From: UBA12481 sp942493265
Lineage (GTDB): Bacteria; Bacteroidota; Bacteroidia; Bacteroidales; UBA12481
DNA: 64,000 nt
Reading direction: 5' to 3'
Assembly (NCBI GenBank): GCA_942493265.1
Contig: OW818688.1
Location: 558,001 to 622,000 of the forward strand
Positions within the stretch are counted from its first letter, which is position 1, and every line of letters begins with the position of its first letter. Below, one piece after another: positions 27,826-35,567 of the stretch. A model generated the notes under the pieces. That model saw nothing but the letters and a program-made list of their open reading frames with translations, made no database searches and was not told where the DNA came from. The position numbers and the translations under genes were made by a program.

Positions 27826-28716
27826 TTAGTGCAGCATCAATTCAGCTTCCGCAAGCTTAACCGGTTTGGCATCCGTTTGCCCGGTATAAATAACCTGAAG
27901 TTTTCCGCTGCCGAAATTCACAGCCGGAATGCGGTTCAGATCCATTTTGGCACGACGGATAGCATTAGGTGTGTAAACGGCAATCCCGCGGATAATGCCC
28001 ACCTGGGTTGATTTTCCATCGGCAGAGATATGATTTACTTCAATATCTCCGTAAACCGACATATTGCCTGAACGATTAAAGGTGAGATTCAACCTGGGTA
28101 CCGTATCATTCACCACCTGGAATGAAAGGTCGGACAGGGTAACTTTGGTTGTGCTGTCACCCGTGCGGATAATCACCGGAATGGTAATCCCAAAAATCGG
28201 GGTGAGCTTAACCGATAATGAGGTGGAATCCTTTGGTTTTTCTTCAGCGCCCAAAGCGGTCACCTTGGGTACAGCCCTGAAATATACATGTGAACGGTAC
28301 TCTCCGGGTTTCAGATCGCTGGTTTTGTAAAGCTGCATTTTAACAACCTGTGCCTCGTTGGGGGCAAGGGTCACGGTACGCGGGAAAAACCGGATATTTT
28401 TATCGGCAAAATTCTGACCGGGATCCGGTTCCTTGATTTCCTCAAAAGAACCATCGTCTTTCATCCGGTATTGAACCAGTGAAACATTATAAGTAGCGGT
28501 ATCCTGACCGGTATTGGCCAGGTTGAGTTCCTGTGTCTTTTTCGCACCTTCAAAAACCACCCTTCTCGGGGTGATCAGGAGGTTCCCCTGAGCTTTCAAG
28601 CCATTAAAAACAAAGCCCGGCAACAAGATCAACCCTAAAATCAGAATCATCATACGGGAAGTACCCCGCCGGGCCAAGGGTGTGCAATTAAGTTCTGTAA
28701 TATTCATCGGATTCAT
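27826..28716 (-). CDS. PapD-like periplasmic pilus chaperone
   Basis: A 296-aa protein with a signal peptide ending near GLKAQG. The mature part opens with LLITPRRVVFEGAKKTQELN, the pattern of the first PapD domain, where an Arg in this position anchors the subunit C-terminus. It continues with NLANTGQDTATYNVSLVQ, an RFFPRTVTLAPNEAQVVKMQ segment like the chaperone F1-G1 region, and a second domain containing FGITIPVIIRTGD. Known family role: it completes pilin folds by donor-strand complementation and delivers subunits to the usher. Neighbouring DUF4402 genes and the usher-like gene support this. Start could also be the Met three codons downstream. Confidence 0.82.
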   Translation of the reverse strand: MNPMNITELNCTPLARRGTSRMMILILGLILLPGFVFNGLKAQGNLLITPRRVVFEGAKKTQELNLANTGQDTATYNVSLVQYRMKDDGSFEEIKEPDPGQNFADKNIRFFPRTVTLAPNEAQVVKMQLYKTSDLKPGEYRSHVYFRAVPKVTALGAEEKPKDSTSLSVKLTPIFGITIPVIIRTGDSTTKVTLSDLSFQVVNDTVPRLNLTFNRSGNMSVYGDIEVNHISADGKSTQVGIIRGIAVYTPNAIRRAKMDLNRIPAVNFGSGKLQVIYTGQTDAKPVKLAEAELMLH

Positions 28717-28731
28717 AATTTGTTAACCAAG

Positions 28732-28739
28732 CAAAGATA
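28732..28739 (-). promoter_or_regulatory. Candidate -7 box (TATCTTTG) before the chaperone
   Basis: An exact TAnnTTTG match lies 16 bp before the start codon, within the 13-mer TAGCTTATCTTTG also found before the FISUMP gene. It suggests the chaperone-adhesin-pilin-usher part can be transcribed separately. No good -33 box was seen. Confidence 0.45.
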
Positions 28740-28793
28740 AGCTATAAAACAAGGGCGATTCCAGGAGGGCCAAACTACTTGACAGACGGGAGG

Positions 28794-29327
28794 TTAATTG
28801 TAGGCAAACGTAATCTGATAGGACCCCGTGTAAATTCCTTTTGGGTTTTCTTCCATTGAACCAACCTTCAGGGTGGCGCCAACCATCACCGTTTGTGTGC
28901 CTCCCTCGAGTTTAATACCAGTTTCATTATTATCAGGAATGGTTACCCAGTCGCTAACTTCCATTGTTTTGGAATCAGCGTTGGTGAGTGTTGAGGGCCC
29001 GCCGGGCAGAGCAATGGAAAATGTGGCATCCACTTCACCGGAAACAAAAAAGCTCCCGGGGTTCCTTGAACTTGCATCGGCAACTACTGTGGACGATGTA
29101 CTGACTGAACCATTGGGTCCGATCATCAGCGTGCCCCCGTCCGTTCCCGGAAAGAACCGTCCGAAATTCAGTTGCGAGGCTTCTGTAGCAGTTAATGGAA
29201 TAATGATAGTTGCAGATACCTGAGCGGTTGCAGTGGTCTGTTCCTGTGCCAAGGACGTACTTATGGAGAGTTTTAAAAGAAGGGAAATGAACAGAAGGAT
29301 CAATTTTATCTTTCCCATTTTGACCAA
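28794..29327 (-). CDS. DUF4402 pilin-like protein (subunit 4)
   Basis: A 177-aa secreted protein with a signal peptide ending near TSLAQ. The mature N-terminus (TATAQVSATIIIPLTATE) alternates hydrophobic residues like a donor strand. It continues with the family pattern LNFGRFFPGTDGGT and ends GIYTGSYQITFAYN, with the Gly and penultimate Tyr of the chaperone-recognised terminal strand. It is similar to subunit 1 (31172-31696) in length and motifs. It lies 77 bp upstream of the chaperone. Function as structural pilin is inferred from this ending and the context. Confidence 0.82.
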   Translation of the reverse strand: MVKMGKIKLILLFISLLLKLSISTSLAQEQTTATAQVSATIIIPLTATEASQLNFGRFFPGTDGGTLMIGPNGSVSTSSTVVADASSRNPGSFFVSGEVDATFSIALPGGPSTLTNADSKTMEVSDWVTIPDNNETGIKLEGGTQTVMVGATLKVGSMEENPKGIYTGSYQITFAYN

Positions 29328-29392
29328 GATTAATAAAGGATCAAGTTACTTAATACAATAATGGAACCTGTCAAACTCAGAACTGACGAACA

Positions 29393-29419
29393 GGGAGCGC
29401 TCCCAAAGGCAGCGCTCCC
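29393..29419 (-). terminator. Hairpin after DUF4402 subunit 3 (degenerate terminator)
   Basis: Arms GGGAGCGCT and AGCGCTCCC are perfect 9-bp complements, 20 bp past the stop codon. No U-run follows, unlike the matching hairpin after subunit 2, so termination would be weak and readthrough into subunit 4 likely. Confidence 0.5.
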
Positions 29420-29439
29420 TTTATTTTGGGTCAGCAATA

Positions 29440-29967
29440 TTATTCGTAAGCAACAACAACCTCAAAACCGGTACTATTGGTATAGAGGCCAACTGCCTGC
29501 GTTGCATTTACATTCAGCGTGGCTCCGATGGTTAAAGTGGCGGCACCTGCAGTCAGGTGATTGCCCGTGGTAGCCAGATTCATTATCCAGGAATCAACTG
29601 TCATGGTCTCGCTGGAAACTGACTCGGTAATTGTCAGGGTTCCGGGAAGGGTAACACTGAATGCGTAAGCACTTTCTCCAGTAATGCTGAAAACAGCCGG
29701 GGTATGAGTTCCTTTGTTGGCCGGTGAAAGCATGACACCACCAGTAGCCGTCTGAACACCGGTAAGTGAAAGGTCAACCGTTCCAGCAGTACCCGTTACG
29801 GCAACATTACCAAAATTCAATGCCTGTGTATTAGATATAGCAAGCGGAGCAACAATGGTTGCAGAAGTAACGGCATTGGCACTGACTGAGGTAACCTGTG
29901 CATTGGCATTCAAACCAAATCCGGCGAGGATCATTCCAAGAGCGAAAAGTTTAATTGAAGTTTTCAT
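29440..29967 (-). CDS. DUF4402 pilin-like protein (subunit 3, duplicate of subunit 2)
   Basis: A 175-aa secreted protein: signal peptide ending near LNANAQ, then one DUF4402 beta-sandwich. The mature N-terminus (SATIVAPLAISN) is the likely donor strand, followed by LNFGNVAVTGTAGTVDLS, and the C-terminus ends TGFEVVVAYE, matching the pilin terminal-strand pattern. The protein is identical to subunit 2 at 30343-30870. Having two identical genes suggests it is the abundant major subunit. Its 5' leader is about 213 nt long and structured (see 30030-30099). The hairpin after the gene lacks a U-run, so readthrough to the rest of the operon is likely. Confidence 0.85.
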   Translation of the reverse strand: MKTSIKLFALGMILAGFGLNANAQVTSVSANAVTSATIVAPLAISNTQALNFGNVAVTGTAGTVDLSLTGVQTATGGVMLSPANKGTHTPAVFSITGESAYAFSVTLPGTLTITESVSSETMTVDSWIMNLATTGNHLTAGAATLTIGATLNVNATQAVGLYTNSTGFEVVVAYE

Positions 29968-30179
29968 TGTACTAAATCTTTATTTGTTTCTAATTTGTTT
30001 CTAATTTCTATGCCAGACAGTCAAAACCCGTTCCACTTTGGCACAAAAATCGTAATTCATTCATATTCTGATTATTACATGTCATGCCAAAATTGGAACG
30101 TTTCCTCTTTTCGGAATTTGTGTTGATTTGTGGAATTTTTGCCGTTGTTTTCCCATCCTCTAAAACTTTAGAATGGCGG
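29968..30179 (-). promoter_or_regulatory. Long structured 5' leader of DUF4402 subunit 3
   Basis: Measured from the -7 box this leader is about 210 nt. It has a potential hairpin right after the start point (TCTAAA with TTTAGA), a long stem at 30030-30099, and two tandem ATTAGAAACAA words just before the ATG. It is duplicated upstream of subunit 2 with six substitutions, all outside the paired arms of the main stem. Confidence 0.55.
30030..30099 (-). promoter_or_regulatory. Conserved stem-loop in the pilin leader (copy 1)
   Basis: In transcript direction the arm GTTCCAATTTTGGCA pairs with TGCCAAAGTGGAAC: 14 base pairs with one bulge and one G-T pair, around a loop of about 41 nt. Both arms are unchanged in copy 2 (30933-31002), while loop and flanks have substitutions. 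Confidence 0.55.
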
Positions 30180-30187
30180 CAAATGTA
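30180..30187 (-). promoter_or_regulatory. Candidate -7 box (TACATTTG), subunit 3
   Basis: An exact TAnnTTTG match at the distal edge of the duplicated unit. Sequence further upstream is unique and lacks a clear -33 TTG at the right spacing, so this promoter may be weaker than copy 2. Confidence 0.5.
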
Positions 30188-30289
30188 AAAGGGGTTCAGG
30201 GAGAACCGGGTAACCGGATAGTTGCAGGTGAAAGTTACCCGGGACGAACCCTGAGCGTGCCTTACCGCTTGTTGACGCAATATGACAGC

Positions 30290-30320
30290 AAAAAAAAGAG
30301 CGCTGCCTGAGGCAGCGCTC
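30290..30320 (-). terminator. Strong intrinsic terminator after DUF4402 subunit 2
   Basis: On the minus strand GAGCGCTGCC-TCA-GGCAGCGCTC forms a perfect 10-bp stem followed by eight T. It lies 22 bp past the stop codon and should separate this gene from the downstream copy, which has its own promoter box. Confidence 0.9.
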
Positions 30321-30342
30321 CCTCTATTTTGGGTCAGCAATA

Positions 30343-30870
30343 TTATTCGTAAGCAACAACAACCTCAAAACCGGTACTATTGGTATAGAGGCCAACTGCC
30401 TGCGTTGCATTTACATTCAGCGTGGCTCCGATGGTTAAAGTGGCGGCACCTGCAGTCAGGTGATTGCCCGTGGTAGCCAGATTCATTATCCAGGAATCAA
30501 CTGTCATGGTCTCGCTGGAAACTGACTCGGTAATTGTCAGGGTTCCGGGAAGGGTAACACTGAATGCGTAAGCACTTTCTCCAGTAATGCTGAAAACAGC
30601 CGGGGTATGAGTTCCTTTGTTGGCCGGTGAAAGCATGACACCACCAGTAGCCGTCTGAACACCGGTAAGTGAAAGGTCAACCGTTCCAGCAGTACCCGTT
30701 ACGGCAACATTACCAAAATTCAATGCCTGTGTATTAGATATAGCAAGCGGAGCAACAATGGTTGCAGAAGTAACGGCATTGGCACTGACTGAGGTAACCT
30801 GTGCATTGGCATTCAAACCAAATCCGGCGAGGATCATTCCAAGAGCGAAAAGTTTAATTGAAGTTTTCAT
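30343..30870 (-). CDS. DUF4402 pilin-like protein (subunit 2, duplicate of subunit 3)
   Basis: This 175-aa secreted DUF4402 protein is identical to subunit 3 in amino-acid and, by reading, nucleotide sequence. Domain features are the same: signal peptide ending near LNANAQ, donor-strand-like SATIVAPLAISN, and terminal strand TGFEVVVAYE. It has its own promoter candidate (31083-31111), a long leader with the conserved stem-loop and a strong terminator, so it is probably a monocistronic, highly expressed copy. Confidence 0.85.
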   Translation of the reverse strand: MKTSIKLFALGMILAGFGLNANAQVTSVSANAVTSATIVAPLAISNTQALNFGNVAVTGTAGTVDLSLTGVQTATGGVMLSPANKGTHTPAVFSITGESAYAFSVTLPGTLTITESVSSETMTVDSWIMNLATTGNHLTAGAATLTIGATLNVNATQAVGLYTNSTGFEVVVAYE

Positions 30871-30932
30871 TGTACTAAATCTTTATTTGTTTCTAATTTG
30901 TTTCTAATTTCTATGCCAGACAGTCAAAATCC

Positions 30933-31002
30933 GTTCCACTTTGGCACAATAATCATAATTCATTCATATTCTGATTATTACATGTCATGCCAAAATTGGA
31001 AC
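30933..31002 (-). promoter_or_regulatory. Conserved stem-loop in the pilin leader (copy 2)
   Basis: Same arms as at 30030-30099. Relative to copy 1 there are two substitutions in the loop and four elsewhere in the leader, none in the arms. Confidence 0.55.
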
Positions 31003-31082
31003 ATTTCCGCTTTTCGGAATTTGTGGTGATTTGTGGAATTTTTGCCGTTGTTTTCCCATCCTCTAAAACTTTAGAATGGCGG

Positions 31083-31111
31083 CAAATGTAAAAAGGAAAT
31101 CGGATCGACAA
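31083..31111 (-). promoter_or_regulatory. Candidate promoter (TTG-N18-TACATTTG), subunit 2
   Basis: The -7 box TACATTTG is at 31083-31090 and a TTG sits 18 bp upstream (31109-31111), close to the accepted Bacteroidetes -33/-7 spacing. The predicted transcript has a leader of about 210 nt. Confidence 0.6.
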
Positions 31112-31171
31112 CCTAAGCGGGTGAGTACCACGGAGGTTAAAAACAAAAAAAGGGGAGAACCGGGTAGCCGG

Positions 31172-31696
31172 TTAGTTGTAGGCGAAAGTAACCTTGTATG
31201 AACCTGTGTAGGTGCCTGTGGGATTGTTGTCGATTGAGCCCACCTGGAGTGTTGCTCCGACTTTAACTTTTTGGATACCCCCGGCAAGTACATAAGCATC
31301 ACTGCCCTCTCCTGATGAAGCGGTCCAGTCGGTAACCATCATCGTATCGCCCCTCAGGCTGGTCAGCATGGTCGGACCCTCAGGCAGGGTGACCGAAAAA
31401 GTTGCATCTTTTGCACCGGAAACTGAAAATGTGGCCGGATTGAGATTGGTGTCGGCCGATACAACAGTGGAGGTCGAAATGGCTGCCCCGATGGCCGGGA
31501 TAACAATGGTACCACCCTGATCACCGGTGGAGAAACGTCCGAAATTCATGGGAGAAGATTCAACTGCAGTAACTGCCTCGATGACTTCTGCAGAAATATG
31601 GCCGGTTGCCGTGGCCTGTGCCCTGACCTCCAAACAAGAAAACGCCAGGAAGGAAGCTATCCCGAGCGTAATTAATTTTATGTTTAACTTATTCAT
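31172..31696 (-). CDS. DUF4402 pilin-like protein (subunit 1, first in cluster)
   Basis: A 174-aa secreted protein with a signal peptide ending near LEVRAQ. The mature chain begins TATGHISAEVIEAVTAVE, a donor-strand-like segment, followed by the family motif MNFGRFSTGDQGGTIVI, and ends GTYTGSYKVTFAYN, very like subunit 4. It is the first gene of the minus-strand pilus cluster and is divergent from the MaoC gene across a 277-bp gap in which I could not place a convincing -7 box. Confidence 0.82.
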   Translation of the reverse strand: MNKLNIKLITLGIASFLAFSCLEVRAQATATGHISAEVIEAVTAVESSPMNFGRFSTGDQGGTIVIPAIGAAISTSTVVSADTNLNPATFSVSGAKDATFSVTLPEGPTMLTSLRGDTMMVTDWTASSGEGSDAYVLAGGIQKVKVGATLQVGSIDNNPTGTYTGSYKVTFAYN

Positions 31697-31973
31697 AATT
31701 GCTTCCTTCCGGCGGTTTTTTTCTCTTGTTCCACTAAGTTATGCAATCTGTATCATCCAAAAAAACAATTATTTAGGCTTATCTTTAATACTTTGATAAA
31801 CATCCTGCTATTCCGGTCAAACGGTAAACACAGCCTAATTAAAGTATTGACGAACGGCCAAAAATTGAGGGTCAGGCTGTAATTGATTTACATTCGCCAC
31901 CATGGCAGATATCTGTGCTGAATGTCAAATAAAAGTTATATTGGCACCGAAAACTTAACTCAACTGCTGAAAA

Positions 31974-32441
31974 ATGAGCCCAAGAATTATCAACGGACTG
32001 GCCGAATTCGAAACCCTGGTTAAACAGGAAATCGGTGTATCAGATTATCTGACAATCACTCAGGAACAAATTAACAAGTTCGCTGACGCAACGCTCGATC
32101 ATCAATGGATCCATACCGATCCTGAGCGGGCCAAAACAGAATCGCCGTATGGAACAACCATCGCACACGGATACCTGAGCGTTTCACTGCTGCCCTATTT
32201 ATGGCTGCAGATCGCTGACGTCAGAAAGGTCAGGATGCTGGTTAACTATGGTATGGAAGATTTTAAATTCAACCAGCCTGTGAAAGTCAATGACCAGGTG
32301 AGGATACGGGTTTTCCTCGATGCACTTACCAACCTGCGAGGCATCATCAGGACCAGGATGAAGGTTACCATGGAAATCCTGGACAACCCTAAACCTGCCT
32401 TTGTAGGGTACATCCTCTTCCTCTACCATTTTAATGATTAA
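31974..32441 (+). CDS. MaoC/NodN-like hydratase (R-specific enoyl-CoA hydratase family)
   Basis: A 155-aa cytosolic hot-dog-fold protein. It matches the MaoC/NodN group: DYLTITQEQINKFADATLDH, then HQWIHTDPERA with the catalytic Asp/His region, and TTIAHGYLSVSLLP. The family hydrates trans-2-enoyl-CoA to (R)-3-hydroxyacyl-CoA; NodN-type members may act on other acyl-CoAs. No fatty-acid or polyhydroxyalkanoate genes are adjacent, so the pathway is undetermined. It is followed after 58 bp by a lipoprotein gene on the same strand. Confidence 0.88.
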   Translation: MSPRIINGLAEFETLVKQEIGVSDYLTITQEQINKFADATLDHQWIHTDPERAKTESPYGTTIAHGYLSVSLLPYLWLQIADVRKVRMLVNYGMEDFKFNQPVKVNDQVRIRVFLDALTNLRGIIRTRMKVTMEILDNPKPAFVGYILFLYHFND

Positions 32442-32499
32442 GCCAGTATAAACATTTTCGATTCCCTTTCGTTAAAAAGGAACATTAACTCCAAAAACC

Positions 32500-33036
32500 A
32501 TGAAAAAAAGAATCATTGCACTCAGTATGTTTTCATTATTGGTAATTCTAAGCAGTTGCCAGAAGATAAAAGATGTACTGACCGTCAAAGTAGATGCGGA
32601 TTTTTCAGTCAATCTGCCCGTCACCATTCCTGAGCCCCTGCTTAAGTCAACCGCAAGCCAGTTCCTTTCAACCAGCACACTCGACCCTCTCAGCGATGAG
32701 GATCTGGCTGATTATAAAGAAAAAATCAAGAGTTTTGACCTGACCGGGATGACCGGCACGGTCAGCGAGCTTTCAGTACCGGTCACCCTGACGGATGCCA
32801 AACTGTTGGTTAATACCGATGCAAATTCTACTGAATGGAATTTTACCAATCTCCCGCTGACAAACGGAACCGTGGTAACCTTTGACAATGTTGGCGGTCA
32901 ATGGACAAAAATCAATGACATCCTGAATGAGCAGAAAGAAATAACTATCACCTTTTCAGGGAATTCCAGCCAGACAAATGTCACATTTAACCTGAGGATT
33001 GATCTGGAAACCAAGGTCAGCGCAAAGATCCTATAG
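32500..33036 (+). CDS. Hypothetical lipoprotein
   Basis: A 178-aa protein with a clear lipoprotein signal (LVILSSC, Cys20). The mature part is predicted all-beta, acidic and without motifs I recognise. It is probably an outer- or inner-membrane-anchored periplasmic protein of Bacteroidetes-specific type. Its stop codon abuts the stop codon of the convergent gene, the two forming the palindrome CTATAG with no intergenic space. Confidence 0.75.
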   Translation: MKKRIIALSMFSLLVILSSCQKIKDVLTVKVDADFSVNLPVTIPEPLLKSTASQFLSTSTLDPLSDEDLADYKEKIKSFDLTGMTGTVSELSVPVTLTDAKLLVNTDANSTEWNFTNLPLTNGTVVTFDNVGGQWTKINDILNEQKEITITFSGNSSQTNVTFNLRIDLETKVSAKIL

Positions 33037-33852
33037 TTTTCTGTCAAGCTTCTCGGCCACTTTCCGGTAAAATGCCGGATCTTCGCTCCGGATGGCTTTA
33101 AGCTGTTCCTTACACGATTTTTTATCGCCGCTGCGAAGATTTATCAAAGCCAGAAACCAGCGTGAACTCACCCGAAAGGAATTATTGCCCGGAATCAGTT
33201 CCCCGAAAAGCTTTGCAGATTCGGGGTAACTGCCTTCCTCCAGCAGCAGGAGTGCTTCATAATAAGATCCTCCTGCATAATCCACCGTATCAATGGAAGT
33301 TAAATCAGGCCGGTAAGCGCTTTTAAACTTCTCGTAGAGCGCAACCGGATCGGGTTTCATCACCACAGGATAAACAAACAGGAACACCAATCCGAGAATA
33401 ACGGGAATGGCCACCATCGACCATTTCCGGTATTTGCGGTTCTTCGATTTCTCCGCTTCATGGTCCATGATATCCGAAACCGAATAGATTTGAGCCACCA
33501 GTGATTCATTCACCGCGAACACCTGCAAAACATCCTGTTTGCGGGCTGTTGGGTCAACTTCCTTGATGAGAAGTGCCTTATCGAGCCAGAACAACTCCGG
33601 CGAAGCATACTCCATGGATTCAATAATCAAACCGGGGTCAATATCACGACTCAGGTACAACAGCAATTTCTGCTGCTGCATCGGTAAGCTTTTAATCTGC
33701 CGGTTGAGAATTTTTAACCGGGGATCGGTATCAGTCAGGTCGAATACAGATACCGGAACCCCATGAACATCCAGATCTTCACTCCCGGTGAGGGGATGAT
33801 AGGTGAGCCATCTTCGGATTTCCGTATTGAGCGGACCGGATTTTAGGGTCAT
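33031..33852 (-). CDS. Single-pass membrane protein with TPR-like C-terminus
   Basis: A 273-aa protein: cytosolic N-terminal part (about 1-140) with leucine-rich helices resembling an anti-sigma or zinc-finger-less regulator domain, one transmembrane helix (VAIPVILGLVFLFVYPVV, about 148-165), then a periplasmic helical region with TPR-like repeats (YYEALLLLEEGSYPESAKLF, SRWFLALINLRSGDKKSC). Similar Bacteroidetes proteins lie next to ECF sigma factors, but none is seen here. It is the last gene behind the carotenoid operon, 21 bp after the SRPBCC gene, so it may be co-transcribed. Function unknown. Confidence 0.7.
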   Translation of the reverse strand: MTLKSGPLNTEIRRWLTYHPLTGSEDLDVHGVPVSVFDLTDTDPRLKILNRQIKSLPMQQQKLLLYLSRDIDPGLIIESMEYASPELFWLDKALLIKEVDPTARKQDVLQVFAVNESLVAQIYSVSDIMDHEAEKSKNRKYRKWSMVAIPVILGLVFLFVYPVVMKPDPVALYEKFKSAYRPDLTSIDTVDYAGGSYYEALLLLEEGSYPESAKLFGELIPGNNSFRVSSRWFLALINLRSGDKKSCKEQLKAIRSEDPAFYRKVAEKLDRKL

Positions 33853-33873
33853 AAGGGTAGAATCAGATCAAAT

Positions 33874-34572
33874 TTACAAACCGGTTTCAATCTGGCGAAG
33901 GATATTTCCATGAAATTCACCGACAAACTTCTCATGGAACAGAGGATATAACTCTCTGTCGCGAAAGGCCGAACGACTCTTATAATGAGTAAGATGGCTG
34001 ATCTGGGTATCCCCGTTAGCCAGTTCTGAGAATTGAATCTCCTGTGATCCGTTTGATACGCCATCCTTAAGGTAACAAAAGCATATCGTCCGGGTCACCT
34101 CATCCAGACGCGTAATTTCGAACGCCACACCCAGGTTTTTCAGTCCTCTTAGCAGCTTAAGGTTTACATAGATAATATTGCCTTCGCGTATCGGCTCATT
34201 CGCATTTCCTGCATAAATGAATCTATTTTCAGGCTTTGAAAAGAGAAATCCAAATACCACTGAGCGTCCGTTCCAGGCTTTTTGGGGAGTCATGGTAGAA
34301 TATTTATCCCACACCCTGCTGATTGGCGCATTAACCTCGTAAGTTTTCAGGTTAACCTGGTACCGTGATGAATCCTCCTCCCGATAGCATGATGTAGCAA
34401 TTTGCTGAAAATCAGCCGATGATTTAACCTTTTCTTTAATGACCAGCTGCCTGACCGCTCTCTGCCGGATGCGGTTAAAATCCACATCCTCCTCCGCCAA
34501 CTGGCAGAATGCTGCTGCTGGCATCAGGATGACCAATGCCAGCAATAATAAATTTAAATTCTTCCTAATCAC
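33874..34572 (-). CDS. Exported SRPBCC/START-like protein
   Basis: A 232-aa protein with a signal peptide ending near AAAFCQ and a body of SRPBCC (Bet v1/START) type, a fold that encloses hydrophobic ligands. Visible features are YEVNAPISRVWDKYSTMTP near the start of the domain, a central beta-rich FGFLFSKPENRFIYAG region and a long C-terminal amphipathic helix. It directly follows crtB (29 bp), so a role with carotenoid or another lipid in the envelope is a reasonable guess, without direct evidence. Confidence 0.65.
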   Translation of the reverse strand: MIRKNLNLLLLALVILMPAAAFCQLAEEDVDFNRIRQRAVRQLVIKEKVKSSADFQQIATSCYREEDSSRYQVNLKTYEVNAPISRVWDKYSTMTPQKAWNGRSVVFGFLFSKPENRFIYAGNANEPIREGNIIYVNLKLLRGLKNLGVAFEITRLDEVTRTICFCYLKDGVSNGSQEIQFSELANGDTQISHLTHYKSRSAFRDRELYPLFHEKFVGEFHGNILRQIETGL

Positions 34573-34601
34573 CTCATGCCATTTTTCTGGGCGCTAAGGT
34601 A

Positions 34602-35549
34602 TTAATTATTCGTCGAATGCGGTCTGAAGGTGTTGATTGTGCGGTGCACCCGGTCATAAATCTCCCTCGGCGACGGGTTCAGTTCGGCTGCGGTAAAAGT
34701 GCCTCTCTCAACATCGATGCGCTCAAAAACCATGAGGTAAAGATTGAATATGATGAGCAGGCTCAGATGATATCTGGGCTCAACAAGCGGACTGATCTGT
34801 TCCAGCACCTTCCAGGTTTGTTGCCGGTAATCATCAGCCAGCTGATAATATTCATGCATCAGATTCCTGAATCCAGCAGTGGGACTGGCCCCTTTGGCGA
34901 TCTCCAGCATCTTCAGCCTGGTAAGGTCGTTGGCAGCCAACCGGTCATCGGCAAAATAGCTGAGGTTATTCAGCTGATCCTTTTGGAAATCGCGCATGAT
35001 GTGAACCAGGTAACTGAATATTGAACAGGGAGTTGACGCATTTTTTACGTCGAATTCAGGATTTTGCCAGATCCCATCTTTCCGGTGAATCCCGCATAAG
35101 TGAACAAAAATTGATGAGGGAGCCACGGTAGCCCCTTCAGAATAGTCGAGGAAGTCACTGATGGCAGGAAACCCATCATGATTGATATCATAAACCATCG
35201 AGCGTGCGAAGTTCTCCAGCGGCCAAACGGGAATACTGAATTCCTTGATGGTAGAAACCAGCTCCTTCTGAAATGGCTTTGGCCGACTGTTCGTTTTAAT
35301 CATCTGCAGCCATTCATCGACTTTCCGTGTGAATTTTTCACGATCCTTTTCATCGATCCGTTTGTGGCGGGCTTTGTAATCATCAATCATGTCATCGATT
35401 TTCCGCATAAACGCATAACAGGTTTTAGCTGCCCTGAAGCGTTCCTCCTCCCAAAACCCGGCAGCTACCAGGATATTGGGATGATCGTGAATCCGGTCGA
35501 TAGGGATACGGTTTAAAATATCAAGATAGTTCTGTTGGTTTGGGTACAT
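34602..35549 (-). CDS. crtB: Squalene/phytoene synthase family protein
   Basis: A 315-aa prenyl synthase. Both aspartate-rich motifs that bind the diphosphate-magnesium clusters are visible: the first in RKIDDMIDDYK and the second in HIMRDFQKDQL. The family condenses two geranylgeranyl (or farnesyl) diphosphates head to head. Position 18 bp behind a CrtI-type desaturase supports phytoene synthase rather than squalene synthase. The sequence is somewhat divergent, so a C30 product (dehydrosqualene route) is possible. Confidence 0.82.
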   Translation of the reverse strand: MYPNQQNYLDILNRIPIDRIHDHPNILVAAGFWEEERFRAAKTCYAFMRKIDDMIDDYKARHKRIDEKDREKFTRKVDEWLQMIKTNSRPKPFQKELVSTIKEFSIPVWPLENFARSMVYDINHDGFPAISDFLDYSEGATVAPSSIFVHLCGIHRKDGIWQNPEFDVKNASTPCSIFSYLVHIMRDFQKDQLNNLSYFADDRLAANDLTRLKMLEIAKGASPTAGFRNLMHEYYQLADDYRQQTWKVLEQISPLVEPRYHLSLLIIFNLYLMVFERIDVERGTFTAAELNPSPREIYDRVHRTINTFRPHSTNN

Positions 35550-35567
35550 GATGGGTTTATCTTCAGA

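Larger units (their letters stand above)
29408..31093. repeat. Tandem duplication of a 783-bp pilin gene unit
   Basis: Copy 1 is 29408-30190 and copy 2 is 30311-31093, with a constant offset of 903 bp and no indels. The 528-bp coding regions are identical by direct reading, while the 223-bp leaders differ at six positions and the 3' flank at one. The 120 bp between copies are unique. Confidence 0.95.

Noticed and set aside
29968..30340. Small open frame across the duplicated leader
   Set aside because: It is not kept in frame as a protein between the two copies and lies in a predicted structured untranslated leader.
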